Shown here one piece after another: positions 13,381 to 34,200 of a stretch of DNA of 64,000 nucleotides. Made by a program: the position numbers and the translations under genes. The notes under the pieces were generated by a model that was not told the origin of the DNA, made no database searches, and saw only the letters and a program-made list of their open reading frames with translations. Every line of letters starts with the position of its first letter. Position 1 is the stretch's first letter. This DNA is from Spirodela intermedia (lineage: Eukaryota > Streptophyta > Magnoliopsida > Alismatales > Araceae): positions 2,512,501-2,576,500 of the forward strand of contig LR746275.1 of the NCBI GenBank assembly GCA_902729315.2, given 5' to 3'.

Positions 13381-16300
13381 ATGGGCTTTTATAAGGCATA
13401 TTCCTGTTTACTGTTATATTCGCTGCTGGGTGTGTGCACCCTGCGTCATTGTTGCGGGTTTGGATTGGAGGACGACCAGCCTGCAACGCTGCTCATAGAT
13501 GCTTCACCGCAGTCAGCAAAGAAGATACCTGACACTCTGTTTGGCATATTTTTTGAGGTCAGTCAGACATGCAGTAAGATTGGGGCCTAGTCATACAGAA
13601 ATTTACTTGTCTACAGACATTTATTTCTTGGAATTATGTGCTTCGTTCCAATGGAATGGTTTACTGTTGAATGCTAGGTATGATATACTTTATGAATAAT
13701 TTAGGCTGAAAAGTGAAAACATCAGATGCCATGGAGCGTTTTTTACTTTGGCTATCTTATAATTATCTTCGCTACAGCTTTTTTATCGTTATTTATGTAC
13801 TATGGCGAGTGTTTGTTTCATAAATATCTCAAATCCACTCAATTTTTGTTAATTTGATAATTACCTTAATACCAAAGGAACCACTGTTCAGCTTTCGGAT
13901 GTTTGCCAAGACACATTTTTTGGATCATGGAATTTTTTTTCTACAAACTTCGAGACAACGAGTGCTGAAGGAATTGGGATTTTTTTTATCTTGGTGTAGT
14001 AGTAAACGGATAATAATGAACCTTCTGCCATCCGGATTCCCTAGTGACCAAAGCGGGTTTATCTCGAAAGTATCATTTTGGCGTTTCAAGAATTCGTTAC
14101 TTGTCAAATTATGGTTTTCTTATCTGCCTTATAGCTTTCCATTACCTGATGTTTATTTATTGTTATAAGTACTTGTCCGCTGGTGTCATTAGTCTGGGCG
14201 TAAGTTAGGACGAGACTATAAAATCCAACATATTAACCCAAGCGTTAATATTGATGTCTAAATGATCTCGAATTTCCAATCTCTGAGTCCAAAATATTCG
14301 AGAAGATAATGGTGATTTGACTTCCAAAATATTGCTCAAGTCCAAAATATTCGAGAAGTCAATAACATATGGTGGCTGCAGCGATGGGGTTTTGCTCCAC
14401 AGGTTTATAATATCTGCTAGAAATATGGATGTGGTTTAATTCAGGTAGCTCTTGGATTTCTTGGATCGAATGTGCCGTGAAATGTGCAGTTGGTCCTCTT
14501 GTTTTATCTCGTGGACGAAGAGATTATTACATCCGACAACAGCCACTTATTTGAGTTGTACACTTTATTGAAAGCTTTTAAATTTGAAAACATTAGTTGA
14601 CATCTGAGAGTAATTTGTCCCTGAAATGCCATCTGTAGGAGATCAACCATGCAGGAGCAGGTGGATTATGGGCAGAGCTTGTGAGCAATAGAGGTATTGT
14701 GTATTGTCAGACCATGTTGTCCCAGTCAATTCAATGGGAACGTGAAAGATCAGATTAATACAATCATTTGATTTTAGTTTTCTCATACGAAGAATATAAT
14801 CTTCTTGGAATGGCCATTATTCGTGCTAAGAATTATAGAAGAACAGATTTAATCAACCATGCAAGAACAATTTTTCGCATTAAGAATGCCCATTTTTTCT
14901 ACTAAGAGTTATACTTAAGCCGTCACACATTCTTCTTCTGTTGAAGACCTCATGTATCCCCTTTTTCAGGCTTTGAAGCAGGAGGGCCCAATACCCCATC
15001 AAACATTGATCCTTGGTCTATCATTGGGAATGAATCGTCTGTTATTGTATCAACTGACCGCTCGTCATGTTTTGAGCTTAACAAAGTTGCACTTAAGATG
15101 GAGGTAGTATGTGACAATGAGGGACCAAATGCATGCCCACCTGATGGCGTTGGTATTTACAACCCTGGTTTCTGGGGCATGGTATGTCTTTTATGATTAA
15201 ACATTTTATCTTGTTTAATACAGATAACTCATTTTCTATTGCTGGAGATTTTTATCATCATATAGTGCGATGTGCCCCAACGCTCGAACTTGGTTGTTCC
15301 ATTTTATTGTGGAGTTCCCTTTTTCCATCTTCTTTTCATTGTGTCTATTGCTTGCTTGTGTTACGAAATTATTTTCATCATATCGATTGTGTACTTGCGT
15401 TATGAAATCTTCTAAGCTTTTATGCAATCAAAATGTTCTCCATTTATATTACTTAATATTTTTCTCAATCTGGAGTTAAATCCGTATTACTCAATCTCCA
15501 TTTATCTTATTTCTACATCCTTATTTTCTTTTTGTGATAACTCAGAATATTCAAGAAGGAAAGACCTACAAAGTGATTCTGTACATCAGGTCATTAGGAC
15601 CGGTAAATATATCAGTTTCTCTCACAAGCTCAGATGGGCTGCAGACTCTTGCTTCTTCAAGAATTCAGTAAGAAATTCTTTGAGGCCAATAAGATAGGAC
15701 CATGTTCTGAGTATCGTTCATTTCATTCATATGGTTATTATTTCTATCACAGAGCTACATATTTTGAAGTGTCGAACTGGAAGAGAATAGAACTTATTTT
15801 GGTATCAAAAGCGACAAACAAGGATTCGAGAATTCAGTTGACGTCCAACGCCAAGGGAATAATTTGGTTTGATCAAGTATCAGTTATGCCTTTGGACACA
15901 TACAAGGTATATGCTACTTTGACACACGAAAAAAAATCTTGAATGTCTTAGTTTTTGCGGAAATCAGTTCGTGAAATTAGTAAAGAACCACGAAGAAAAG
16001 AAGTGCCAAATCATTGAAATAACAAAAGATTTTTCTTTTAAATTTTTTATAAAAAATTTGCTTGGAAGTGAAGACTCTTATGCAATATTCATTTTCATGG
16101 TATTCTTTTTAAAGGCCTCCAGGAAACGATCATTCTTCAATCGGTGTTCTATTATGAAGCAAACTTATTGAAAATAATCCTTAATGTCTTTCCTTTCACG
16201 TGGAATGCCTGGCAGATCGATTCTGAATATTTATCTAGAAGCTAGTGAAGTTGGATTTTGAATGTTTTGAAGGCACCCATTTCATTGTTTTTTTCATTTT

Positions 16301-19300
16301 CAGGTAACAATGAATGTGCTTAAACATTCGACCTGCATAAACTTTGATGTTGTTTTCATGAAAATTTTCTACAGTTTTCTGCTGGCAATGTTTTTCTTTT
16401 TGAATGTGTTCATATTCCTGCTTTACTTTTAACATGTAAGTGTTTCTTCTTCTAGATTTTATGGGTCTTTAGGGACCGCTAAGTCTCCATGTTCTTAGTC
16501 TTTGACTCATTGACCAACTTGGTTCTTTGACAAACCAAGTTGTTTATTTTCAGTGTGCTTTCAGCTACAGGTGCTTCCTAACCTAATTACAAGTTGATAT
16601 TCTCTTGTTCGTAATTTTAAAATGCAAGGCATTTAGGGGAGAGTAAAGCTTTCGTTCAATTTATATTCTTTCAATCCTGAAGCAACTCTTCCGGATTATT
16701 CCTACACCTTGATGAATATTCATTTTTGGGCTGTTTACTTTTTTTGTCATTCTCATTAAGGAATCTACTACACTTGCGATGTCATTTTAAATTTATAATG
16801 TGAAACAATGAATTTTCTGTAATGCAGGGACATGGTTTCCGTCAAGATCTCTTTGAAATGCTGGCAGATTTGAAACCTCGATTTCTAAGGTTTCCAGGTA
16901 TTTCCCAGAACTTGCTTCTAGATTATCGATGCATTTTGAATTAAACAGAGTTCTTCGCTTAGGTATTCATCTCATTTGATAGAAGTGCGTAGTGAGCATG
17001 GCCTTGTTTCTCCAACAGCACGCATATTAGAATTAATTCAAGTTGCAGGTCTCGTCTGATGATTAAACAGATTAATGAGTTTTTTTTTTTTGGCTGTTGG
17101 AGAGTCGCTATGCAGTTGATTCTATATATAATATGGCCCGTTTTGGAAGAAACTAACCTTTACTGAAACAGGCTAAAAATCTGTTTTGAAGAGGACAGAT
17201 TGAAAATCAGCTGTCCGAAGCTCACATTTTCAGGGCTAGTTCATTGTTTTACTTGTTGATATATTGTTCTTGCTCGGTAGGGATTAATATATTTTTCTTG
17301 TATTTTAGACATTGTGTTCTATTTTTTGCAACCAGTAAATAAATTTTTGGATTTCCTCTTTGGAAGCTTATCAACTGACAGTGACCTAATTTCACCTCTT
17401 GTCATTTGTTCTGATAGGTGGTAGTTACGTTGAAGGTTCCTGGTTGAGTAATGCATTCCGTTGGAAACCAACCATTGGTCCATGGGAAGAGAGATCTGGA
17501 CACTTCAATGATGTCTGGAATTACTGGACAGATGATGGACTGGGCTATTTTGAATTTCTTCAAGTGTGTTTCTATGAAACTTTTTGGTTTATTTTATTTT
17601 CAGGCCTTCCCTGGTAAACCATATTGAAACATTCACAAAAAATTAACCTAACACATGTTGGTATTGTCTCACTGCAGCTTGCCGAAGATCTTGGCGCAAC
17701 TCCTGTGTGGGTCTTTAATAGTGGTACTTCCATTTCCATATTTATATTTTTAGAACAAGAAAATAGCGTTGCTGTTAGCTGTTTGATTTTTTTTATGTTG
17801 TCTCACCAATGTTTGACTTGTATGGATCCTTTTTCTATTTGAACGACAATTTATTTTCTTTGGAATGTAGGAATCAGCCATAATGATGAGATCGATACAC
17901 TCGATATTTCATCTTTTGTGAAGGTATGCCATCTGACTTATTGCAATGAACTCTTTATTGAATAACTCTTCTATTTGGATGGTAATTAATGTGGTCATTA
18001 TGAAGTACGCGAAACCCATGTATACTTCATTTATTTATACAGGCATGAGAGTTATGCACTTGAATTTATTTCTACATGTGATCTATCTTTTTATCATAGG
18101 TTTATGGATTTGGTTAAAGTCAACTCTGGGTTTCAGGGTCCAGTGTCTAAATCTTCATTTGCTTTGCTCATTTATACAATAGTCGCATCAGAATTCTTGA
18201 ATGAATAAATGGTATCGAGAAAGAAGATCACATTTTGTTCTACCACTGAAGTTTATTTTTCTATGGTTTCTACGGTTTACTGATCAGGGACTCGAGTCAT
18301 ATTTACGCAACATTTAAATCATAAAATTTCTTTATCAAGACGTATTTTGGAGAAATTTGAAGTGTATATTATTTTTCTTCTACACAATTTTTTGACTGTA
18401 CCAGATGTAAAATTTTGGCTTTGTGTTAGCTTCTTATGAAAATTCCAAAAGGGAATGCTGCATGAATTCAATTCAAACTTCGGCTAAACTTGTAAAATCG
18501 TGGTCTCTGCCAATTTTTAGTCACCTGGTATGCAAAGCAGGGTTTCACAACTAAAATTCATGGATGAATGATCTACAAAGGTGATGCTTTCATTTTTACT
18601 GATAGAAGCCAATCTCTGCTCAGTCAGATTCTTTTTTGCTATCCTTTTTTACAGTTTATTTTGGAAAAAAAAGAAATCAGGTCTTCGCTCTGTAGGTAGG
18701 TAGTTAGACTTTTGAAGCGAATTAATTGTGCTTCGTCGAGTCAGAATTTCAGTCCAGACGCAATTTTTTTAAAAAGACTGACAATATTAGCTAGCTTATG
18801 CTTAATCAACTCATAATAACTGCTGCTGTGCAATATGTTAGTGTCTGTCTAATCCCGAATTCTCTTAAAAAACTGGAACCGTGAACGCTGATACTTTGTG
18901 ATCTGATAAATAAATTATGTCAACGCAGGATCTTCTCGATAGCATAGAATTCGCTAGAGGGTCTTCTAGTTCAACATGGGGTTCTGTTCGAGCAGCAATG
19001 GGCCATCCAAAACCCTTTGACTTGAAATACGTCGCAATTGGGAACCAGGATTGCTCGAAAAAGAACTATATAGGTGAATTCTATAACCTTTTTTTTTTTT
19101 TTACGTATTTCCGTTTGTACAAATTATTCAATAATGTGTCCGGTCAAACTTTTTTTAAGAGAGGGAATAACAGAAAACATCACATGGGCATATCTCATGT
19201 GGATTTAATCACATTTATAAAAATGTTTGTAATTATCGGCTGTAGTGTTTCATAGCTGTATCTCTGATATGCACATATGCTAATGATATATTGATTAAGT

Positions 19301-21868
19301 ATGAAACACCCTTGTATTGTTATTGGCGAATCTTCTATTTATCATTCCAGCGCAAGGAAGTTTCCAAAGTTATTTTCGAGAAGTAACCTGAAATGAGGAT
19401 ACGTTTACTGTGAAAGGAAATGGTACATAATATTGAATTACTTTTGAGTTCTAACACATGGATATCTCTAAAACATGTCGCATGCGTTATCAATTCATAA
19501 AAAGGAGTTCGAATCAACCAAGTCGATCAAGATGCGCATTGCATAAACACTTAAAAACATTTTGATAGTCTTGATAGTCTGAAGCCTAGGGATTGATAAT
19601 TCCTTGAACATGTACTTTCTTTGCATAAAATTCAGGACCTTGAAATCAGGTAAAGTGGCGTGAGTTCTAGAGATTCCTTAGCAAAGACGGCAAAAATTTT
19701 AGTTGTCGCTATTGTTGTGGTTTCTGACTCAACCTACTATGTCTGTCTGGGACTAGGGATTCGAAACTGCATGCGATTGATTCGTTCTGACAATTCTCAG
19801 CAATCTAAACACTGCTCTCTTCCTTGCGTATATTGTATCCTGCTTACTAGTCAAAATAACATTGGACTAATCATGTCTTCGTCCCCAATTTATTAGCTAG
19901 AAATCAAGTTATTTCCTTAATTGACGACTAAGAGGCCAAGTACGAGTGCAGTAGGCCGTTCCTTTCGAAATTTTCGATTATTTGAAATTTTTTCCTCCCT
20001 GATGTGCTATTTTTTTTCTTTAAGCATTGCATTATCCAATTTTTGTCAAAATGCGTTATTCTTTATTACCTTAAAAAAATAGATAGGCCATTCATCATCA
20101 TGATGAATTTTATAAGAAATCAAAATATTTTTATGCTGTGATCATCATGCAAGTTGAAGCTTTGATTAGATGCATGAATTTGTTTAGTTTTGAGCACATT
20201 ACTAAGTGATATGATTTCATACTGAAATATAAGTATATTTTTAAACGTGATTTGATACTCATTTCTGACTTCTGAATAGTCTCATACTAATTACTAAAAA
20301 GAAAATATGTGCTTACAAAGATGTTTTCAAAAAAAAAAAAAACATTGCAAAACATTCATGGTACCGAAGTGGGAATGCTTTCTTTCTTTCTTAAAATGTT
20401 CTTGCTTTTTTCGTAGATTACTACCTTTTCGTCCTTGTAGAAATTGGCAAGAAGGTTTACATTTTCAGAAAGAAGCCCAGTCCACGCTCTCTAACCTACT
20501 CCAGTGATCAGGAAACTACAACAAGTTCTACTCCGCACTGAAGACGGCATACCCAGATATCAACGTCATCACCAACTGTGACGCCTCCTCCGGCAGGTTG
20601 GATCATCCGGCAGATCTGTACGACCTCCATGTAAGAACATGTGGGGATGATTTCCTTCAATTTTTTCGAGAAATCTCAAGAGATATCGAGAAAAATCTGA
20701 ATGGCCCACCACTTTGATCCTCGGACAGGTTTACACCTCTGCCAACGGCATGATCTCAATGGCCCACCACTTTGATCACACACCGCGCGTCGGTCCGAAG
20801 GTACGACCCAACAGCATCAGATACATAACGTTGACCCTTTTTTAGAACAACTTGATGCAATCCACCCCGACGGGATGAACCCTAGGCCTTCGTCAGCGAG
20901 TATGCTGTCACCGGAAGGGATGCTGGAAGAGGGAGCCTTTTGGCGGCACTAGCGCAGGCCGCGTTCCTCATCGGTCTGGAAGTAAACAGGTGCGCCTTTT
21001 CCCTTCCGTTGACTCTTGTTATTGACGTTGACTTCGGATGGAATGAGTGGAGTGCTTTCCCTCTTGGCTCGCTGCAGTGATGTCGTTGAGATGGCCAGCA
21101 ATGCGCCGCTTTTGGTCAACGACAACGATTGGCGGTAACCTCTGGCCTCCGTGTTTTCTCTTCCTTCGAGCCTCCTCCGCTGCCACTTTTGGGAATTCTT
21201 CCTGGGTTTCCGAGTCTTCTCCGGACTGAAGCGACCTTCTAAATTTAGGTTCACTCCAGATGCCATCGTCTTCAACTCATGGCAGCTGTACGGAACTCCC
21301 ACCTACTGGATGCAGCAGTTCTTCACGGAATCGAGTGGCGCGGTCATATTCCCCATTAAAATGGTTTCCAACCCTTCGAACTCGTTGGTTGCGTCTGCGA
21401 TCAAGTGGCGATGCTCGGAGGACGAGATCTACTTCAGAGTCAAGGTAATTCCTCTCATATTGGGTTGACCACTGAATTGACTTCTGCCGGCTTGCACGAG
21501 TCAGATCACTGAATTCTCGACGCAGGTTGTCAACGTTCTGGCTAAAACTGTGAGTGTGAAGATTTCCGTGACCGGGTTGGATGCCTCGGTCAACCCTCTG
21601 ATGTCGTTCAAGACCGTACTCACCTCAATCAATCCAATGGACGAGAACTCCTTCGGTGAACCCGAGAAGGTAACTACATCCCGTTGACCTCTCCCCCTCG
21701 TTCACCCTTCTCCTTCAAATCCGGGGGCCATTGAGATCCCGTGCTCCGCAGGTGACGGCGAAGGAGATGAGCTTCCCAAGCGCCTCAACAGAGATGAATG
21801 CGCTTCTCCCCGCCCATTCCCTCACCTCGTTTGACCTCTTCCTCGCTCCGCTGACCTCCGCTTCGTGA
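13381..21868 (+). CDS. GH51 alpha-L-arabinofuranosidase-like protein with altered catalytic acid/base
   Basis: Seventeen exons join in frame to 662 residues, close to the plant family size: 13381-13557, 14639-14693, 14970-15181, 15546-15667, 15753-15906, 16828-16897, 17418-17563, 17678-17723, 17871-17923, 18929-19073, 20512-20630, 20729-20800, 20886-20989, 21078-21134, 21249-21444, 21526-21669, 21752-21868. An N-terminal signal peptide (hydrophobic SCLLLYSLLGVC) predicts secretion to the wall. A CBM-like beta domain follows, then the GH51 barrel (GHGFRQDL, FPGGSYVEG, TDDGLGYFEF, WGSVRAAMGHP) and a C-terminal beta domain. The family removes arabinofuranose from arabinans, arabinoxylans and AGPs. 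The nucleophile is kept (Glu462 in FVSEYAV). The acid/base motif GNED reads GNQD (Gln385, codon CAG at 19046-19048), so normal hydrolysis is doubtful. FPGGCF is also changed to FPGGSY. The reading frame is otherwise intact. Confidence 0.9.
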
Positions 21869-22249
21869 GCTGGAAGCCATCCGACCGGCCGGAAGAAGAT
21901 TATGGAATATATCACTTTTTCCTTTTAAAAGAAAAAAAAGAATATATTTATATATATACATATATGCGTTTGAGGAGAATGTTAGTTGTATATAAAGCTT
22001 GGGACTTTCTATCTTCTTCCATTCCTCTCTCGAGACCTGTGTTTTCTGATCGGGAGAATCACAGGGAGAAAACTTATTCCAGTTTGATCACATGTTGACT
22101 TTGGTTGACTTCGATACCGGGTAAAGCCACAGACGGCCGATGTGGCCGTCTTGTTAGGAGTGCGTCTGCTCAAAGTCAACCTAAAAGTAGTCATAGTCAG
22201 CTCCGCTGAAGAAAATTACGACTTTGGCGGGCTCTTCCTGTCCCTAGAT
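21869..22249. other. 3' flank of the GH51 gene
   Basis: The segment holds the presumed 3' UTR. An AT-rich stretch (TATATATA-like, about 21930-21965) lies 60-100 bp after the stop and could act in polyadenylation. No exact AATAAA was seen. Nothing else is recognised before the tandem repeat. Confidence 0.4.
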
Positions 22250-23160
22250 CACAGTGCAACCGACCCACTGCCGCATTGACGGCTCAAACGCTTTTGGTCG
22301 ATCATTTTGGCTTTCGCGAACTGGGTCGATCCAAGGAAGGCTAAAATGCGCTGACTTTTGTTGGTAAGCTGATCGACCGTCCACAATTTTGACTTTATCT
22401 ACCGGATATGAGATTGTAAGCACGTGCTTTTATACGAACTGTCTGTAGGACATTTCCAATTGGACAAATCTCCAGGGCCCATTTTATAATTCCACGATGC
22501 TCCACAATCGAAAGGTGAATCTGTATGTTTTAGGTCAAGGCCCGGCCCTTTTGACTTATCATTTGGCTTTCGCGAACTAAGGCCGAATTCGTTGACTTTT
22601 TTCGATAAGCGGGCCGACCCACCACAATTTTGACTTTTTCCAGCGCATAATGAGCTCGCTTATGGGCACGTGCTTTTACGCGAAGTGAGCCTAGGCCTCG
22701 GAGTTGGGACATTTCCCATTGGACCGACCGCCAGGGCCCAACCCTTTTGGCCTATCATTTGGCTTTCGTGAACATGGCTAAAATGCGCTGGCTTTTGTCC
22801 ACAAACGGGGTCAACCCTCTATAGTTTTTACCTTATCCAGTGCATACGAGTTTATGGGCACATGCTTTTACGCCCAGACCTCGTGGATAGGACATTTCGA
22901 ATCGGACCAACCGCCAGGGCCCAACCCTTTTGGCCTATCATTTGGCTTTCGGGACCAAAGGATAAAATGAGTTGACCTTTGGCTATATACGGGTCAACTC
23001 TGCACAGTGTTTACTTTATCCAACGCATCAGTGTATGGGCACGTGGTGATACGCGAACTGGGCCCTCGTGTATAGGACGTTTCCAATCGGACCGCCAGGG
23101 GGCCCATTTGATAATTCCACAAGGCCCCACAATCGGACGGTGATCTGGATGTTCAATGGT
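22250..23160 (+). repeat. Tandem repeat upstream of the amidotransferase gene, with GGCCCA in each full unit
   Basis: Units share the order GACATTTCCnATTGGAC, CCAGGGCCCA, TTTTGGCCTATCATTTGGCTTTCG, then GGGCACGTG-CTTTTACGCG. GGCCCA occurs at 22478, 22735, 22918 and 23101, giving steps of 257, 183 and 183 bp. The TTTGGCTTTCG landmark is at about 22316, 22562, 22758 and 22941. GGCCCA is the reverse complement of TGGGCC, the plant site II element. The array ends about 340 bp before the downstream start codon. Confidence 0.8.
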
Positions 23161-23499
23161 CAAAGTCAACGGCCACGTACGCGCAGCGCTGCTATAGGCC
23201 GTGCGCCGCCGCTGGATCCATCTGGATGTTTCCGCAGCGGCGGGCTGAAACGGCGTCGCTCCGAGGAGAACCGAGGAAGAAACGGCTGCTGTCTTCTGCG
23301 TGTTTCCGTCAGCTCAACATTCACCGCCATTGAAAAGTTACTCTTTTCAAAAAAAAATTAAAAGTACGATCTTTACATGTAATCATTGGTCTCGTCGGAT
23401 CTGACAGTCCAGCAGAATCGGGGACGGGAGCGAAGGGAGAGAGGCGGAGAGGCGGAGAGGCGGAGAAGCGGAGAGGCAGAGAGGCAGAGGGAGGGAATC

Positions 23500-30662
<7,163 letters not shown>

Positions 30663-30800
30663 AGAGCGCGAGAGGCGGCGGTCTTCCTCGACCGGGAGAG
30701 TTTGCGTGGCTTTGCTGTCGATTCTGCGGAGAGCTGTTTATAAATCAAATAAAAAAACCTCTTGCCCTTCTCCACCCTCACTGATCGCAGAGAGATGAAT

Positions 30801-30838
<38 letters not shown>

Positions 30839-31248
30839 ACGAGAAGAAATGAGAGTAGCCCATGAAAAGAAAAGCTCATAGATTTGCCCCAATCTAGGAA
30901 GAAGAATCAGTAGAAGCCACAGCTGGACTAGTTACAGTTACACCCTTCGATCGAACAAGAGGACCACCCGGAAGGAGAAAGCAGCAACTCTGAAGAAACC
31001 ATGGGAATACCCCACGAGCTTCTAATTACAAGGAGGTTATGACCAATCTTCTGGGGACTAATTACAAATTCAGCAGATGATGCGGGGCCGGCGACCATCT
31101 AAGAACACTCACAGACAACGCCCCACAATCCGGCCAAACAAGGAACTGAAAGAACCCTAGCTCTGTACTCACATCCGCTTCAGGAGCCCCGGAAGACCCT
31201 TCAGAGTCTGAAGAAGAAGACCCAAAAATCCCCAGCAGAGAAATCTCT
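30663..31248. other. Convergent 3' flanks of GFAT and the kinase-like gene
   Basis: The two genes end tail to tail, 586 bp apart. The gap holds a (GA)n run near 30808-30836 and no gene. The 3' UTRs may come close to each other or overlap. Confidence 0.5.
30748..30753 (+). terminator. Candidate polyadenylation signal AATAAA of GFAT
   Basis: AATAAA lies 86 nt after the GFAT stop codon inside an A-rich context, a usual distance for a plant near-upstream element. Confidence 0.5.
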
Positions 31249-34200
31249 TCAGGCCGAAGCATCGATCTCTTTTCCGTGGTCCTCTTCGTTCATGGCCCGT
31301 CTCAGTCTTCTGAGCCAAATGCTGTAGTCCATCGGGTAAGGGGTCCCGCAGAGGCTATCAACATAGTCGGCGAAGGCTTTCAGCACGGCTGAGATGTCCC
31401 CAAGCCTCTGCTGGATGACCCTCTTCGACCAAGACGTCTCCCTCCATTGGAGCGCCTCCTCCACCGAGTCCAGATTAGGGTAGACGCCCCCAGAAGCGAA
31501 GTACAGCAGGTAAACCAGGCTCTCCGCGTCAGACGCCGCGCAGAGCTTCCCTTCCTGGAGGGCCTGCGTGGAAGAGAAGAACAGGTTCATGGCGGGCCGG
31601 TCTCTGTCCTCCACAACGGCGTGCCCCCAGCCTATCAGCACGTAGTGAGGGGGCCCCTTCAGGCCGGAGCTCACACGGACCACGTTCTCTGGGCGGATGT
31701 CTCCATGCCTGATCCCCACTGAGGCAGAGATAGAAATGGCAGTCAAGCAGTCATGGCAGCATCTGAGGGCGTCGTCTGGGCCGAACAAGCCATTTCTTAG
31801 CAGGTCTGAAACAGTTTCTCCGAGTGGGGATGTGACCAGTATTGGGGTCCCTGGCAGTGGTTGACCGGAGCTGAGGCTCGGGCCTGGTTGACTCGGCTCT
31901 CCAGGGTGAATCAGGCGGCCAGAGGCGACCAGCTCGGGGAGGTATCGGCTGGACAACCCTCTCTGTTTCATCAGGGTCAAGATCTTCGTCTGCCTCTGGA
32001 CATGGTACCACAGGTTCATGTCCTCCCAGGCGGGTTCCAGGTGCGATGGAGGAGAGCCGATGTACAGGAAGAGGGCCCTCCCTGGGTCGTCCAGGGAGGA
32101 GGCGCAGTAGACTGGAAGATCACTGTTGTGGCTCAGGACCTGGTTGATCTCGAACCCCCTCTGCCAGTTGGAATCGTCCAGCCACAGCACCGAGCCCACC
32201 TCGACGTTTAGCGTCTTCTCGACTTCAACGGGGAGAAAGGAGTCTTCTTTGACTTCCACGATTTCAGGAGAAGCTCTGGATCTCTGAAAATGGAGGGGAC
32301 CGTCTTCTCCGTTGGCATGGTTGGCATGGGTGTCTCCTAGCTCCCTCTCTACCCTTCGGCTTCTGAGATGGGAGCTGTGCTTGCCGGCCAGATCATCCAC
32401 CGTGTGGTTTGGTTCCCCGCAGAACTGAACGATACAATGGAATGTCGCCAGAAGCACCTGCAGAGTGCCCATGTCGCCCCAGTTGGCATTCCCAAGCTTG
32501 TTCCATATCTGATCGACAGAAGATACCTTAACCAAGGCGTGGTCTCTGATCCACTCGACTGCGCTTCCATAGACATCACTGGAATCAAACCTCAGCTTAC
32601 TAACATGGCCTTCGACCTTCACCACTCCGCCACACTGCGAGTCGACAAGGAGCACAAAGCACCGATCAGAGTTGCGGGCGATGGCATCGGACTTGCTGAG
32701 GCTTCTGGACACCATCACACGCAGGGCGAAGAAGAGGGCTTCCCCGAGGGCGGAGATGGAGGGCTGCTGCTCAGCGGACTGCGAGAGTGTTCCGATGTCG
32801 GGCCTCAGAAGAGCTATCTCAACAATCTGGTCCCACCTTCCATGAGAATGGCTGCTGCTCTTGAGAAAGACGGCGGTCCCGCAGAGCCCGTCGAGCTTCC
32901 CGCTCGCAATCGCCTTCTCTGCAGGGTAGAACTTGGAGCTCGTGCTGTGTAGGCAGGCCACAGAGAAGGGATTCGGGACATCCTGACCCCAGAACGTCTC
33001 CCACAGGCCTTTCACGCTTGCATGCAGAAAGTCTTCTATGGCCAGATGGGCAGTTGCTTCGATTGCGTCTGATGTCGACGCGTAGACTGCATTGGGCATT
33101 CGGATCAGCTGCTGGAAGGGGACCCCTTCGAGTGCATAGTCAAATTTCTGGAGCTCTGATAGGTCAAACGGAACATCAAAGAAGGGCCCTCTAAATCCGG
33201 ACTCTTCAGGGATCCCCAGAAGCCAGTCTTCGAGTCTTGCCGTCAGAATCTCACTGTCTACAAATTTCCGGAGAAACTCCCTCCTGCCAGAGGATGATGA
33301 GCGGTGGGGCCGCCCACCAGATGATGCACTCGATCTTTTCAGCACGGACCCCACTGATTCATGGCCCGGAGATCCACCTGCAGAAAGATGAACATATATC
33401 TCTGTTCACATAACTCTTTTGGTGTGGCAAACAATGAAGCATCCTGAGGATACTCCAAAGGTATGAAATGCAAATCTTTGGTAGAAATAACGCATTAACT
33501 GAGCAAAGCACTAACTGTGCCCTAAAGAGGTTCGTGCAATTGATGATATGTGCTGTTTTTCGGGGCATAGCCAAGAAAACCAATTATTGTGGATGAAACT
33601 ATAAAGTTACAGAATAAGATTTGACAAAAATACCAGCCATATCTGATAGAATTTCTAAATACAAAAGATAACAGAGGAACGAATAGATCTAAGTACAAAA
33701 GCAAAGAATAAGGAAATAATTTATCACAAAACCATGAGATAATTATGAACAGAGGCACAAAATGCGCTGTGTTTGGGAACAAATAAAGTACAGGATTCCC
33801 AAACGTTTGGACAAACCGACAAATGAACAAGATAAGACCTTCCTTGCACCTTACGAGGAAAGAAAGTTTCTTCTGCAATACATAATAGCCAATAGAAGAA
33901 AAGAAACTGAAATAAGATGACCACAGCCTAGTATCGAATGACTTTATATCATTGACCACTTTAGTTATTCATTACCGGCTGTAACTATGCCTCCATCATC
34001 ATATAATGACCCTAGAGCTTGCTTACCGAAAGGGACAGATAATATGCAATGAAATACGTTTCTCAAAGCTATCTGAGCATCAAGATTATCTTCTGCTACT
34101 TCTCATTCCCATCGTTTAAGTATCTCTATGCACCCAGCTGCCCACCATAGATTTATGAAGAAGTAGAGATTCCACAATGCCAGATTGCTTATAATGAAGC

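Noticed and set aside
32368-32952. 194-codon plus-strand ORF
   Set aside because: It is a shadow of the long exon of the kinase-like gene.
33352-33354. Start of the kinase-like protein at 33354
   Set aside because: The codon there is GTG, not ATG. The frame stays open to an acceptor at 33378, and the upstream ATG exon joins in frame.
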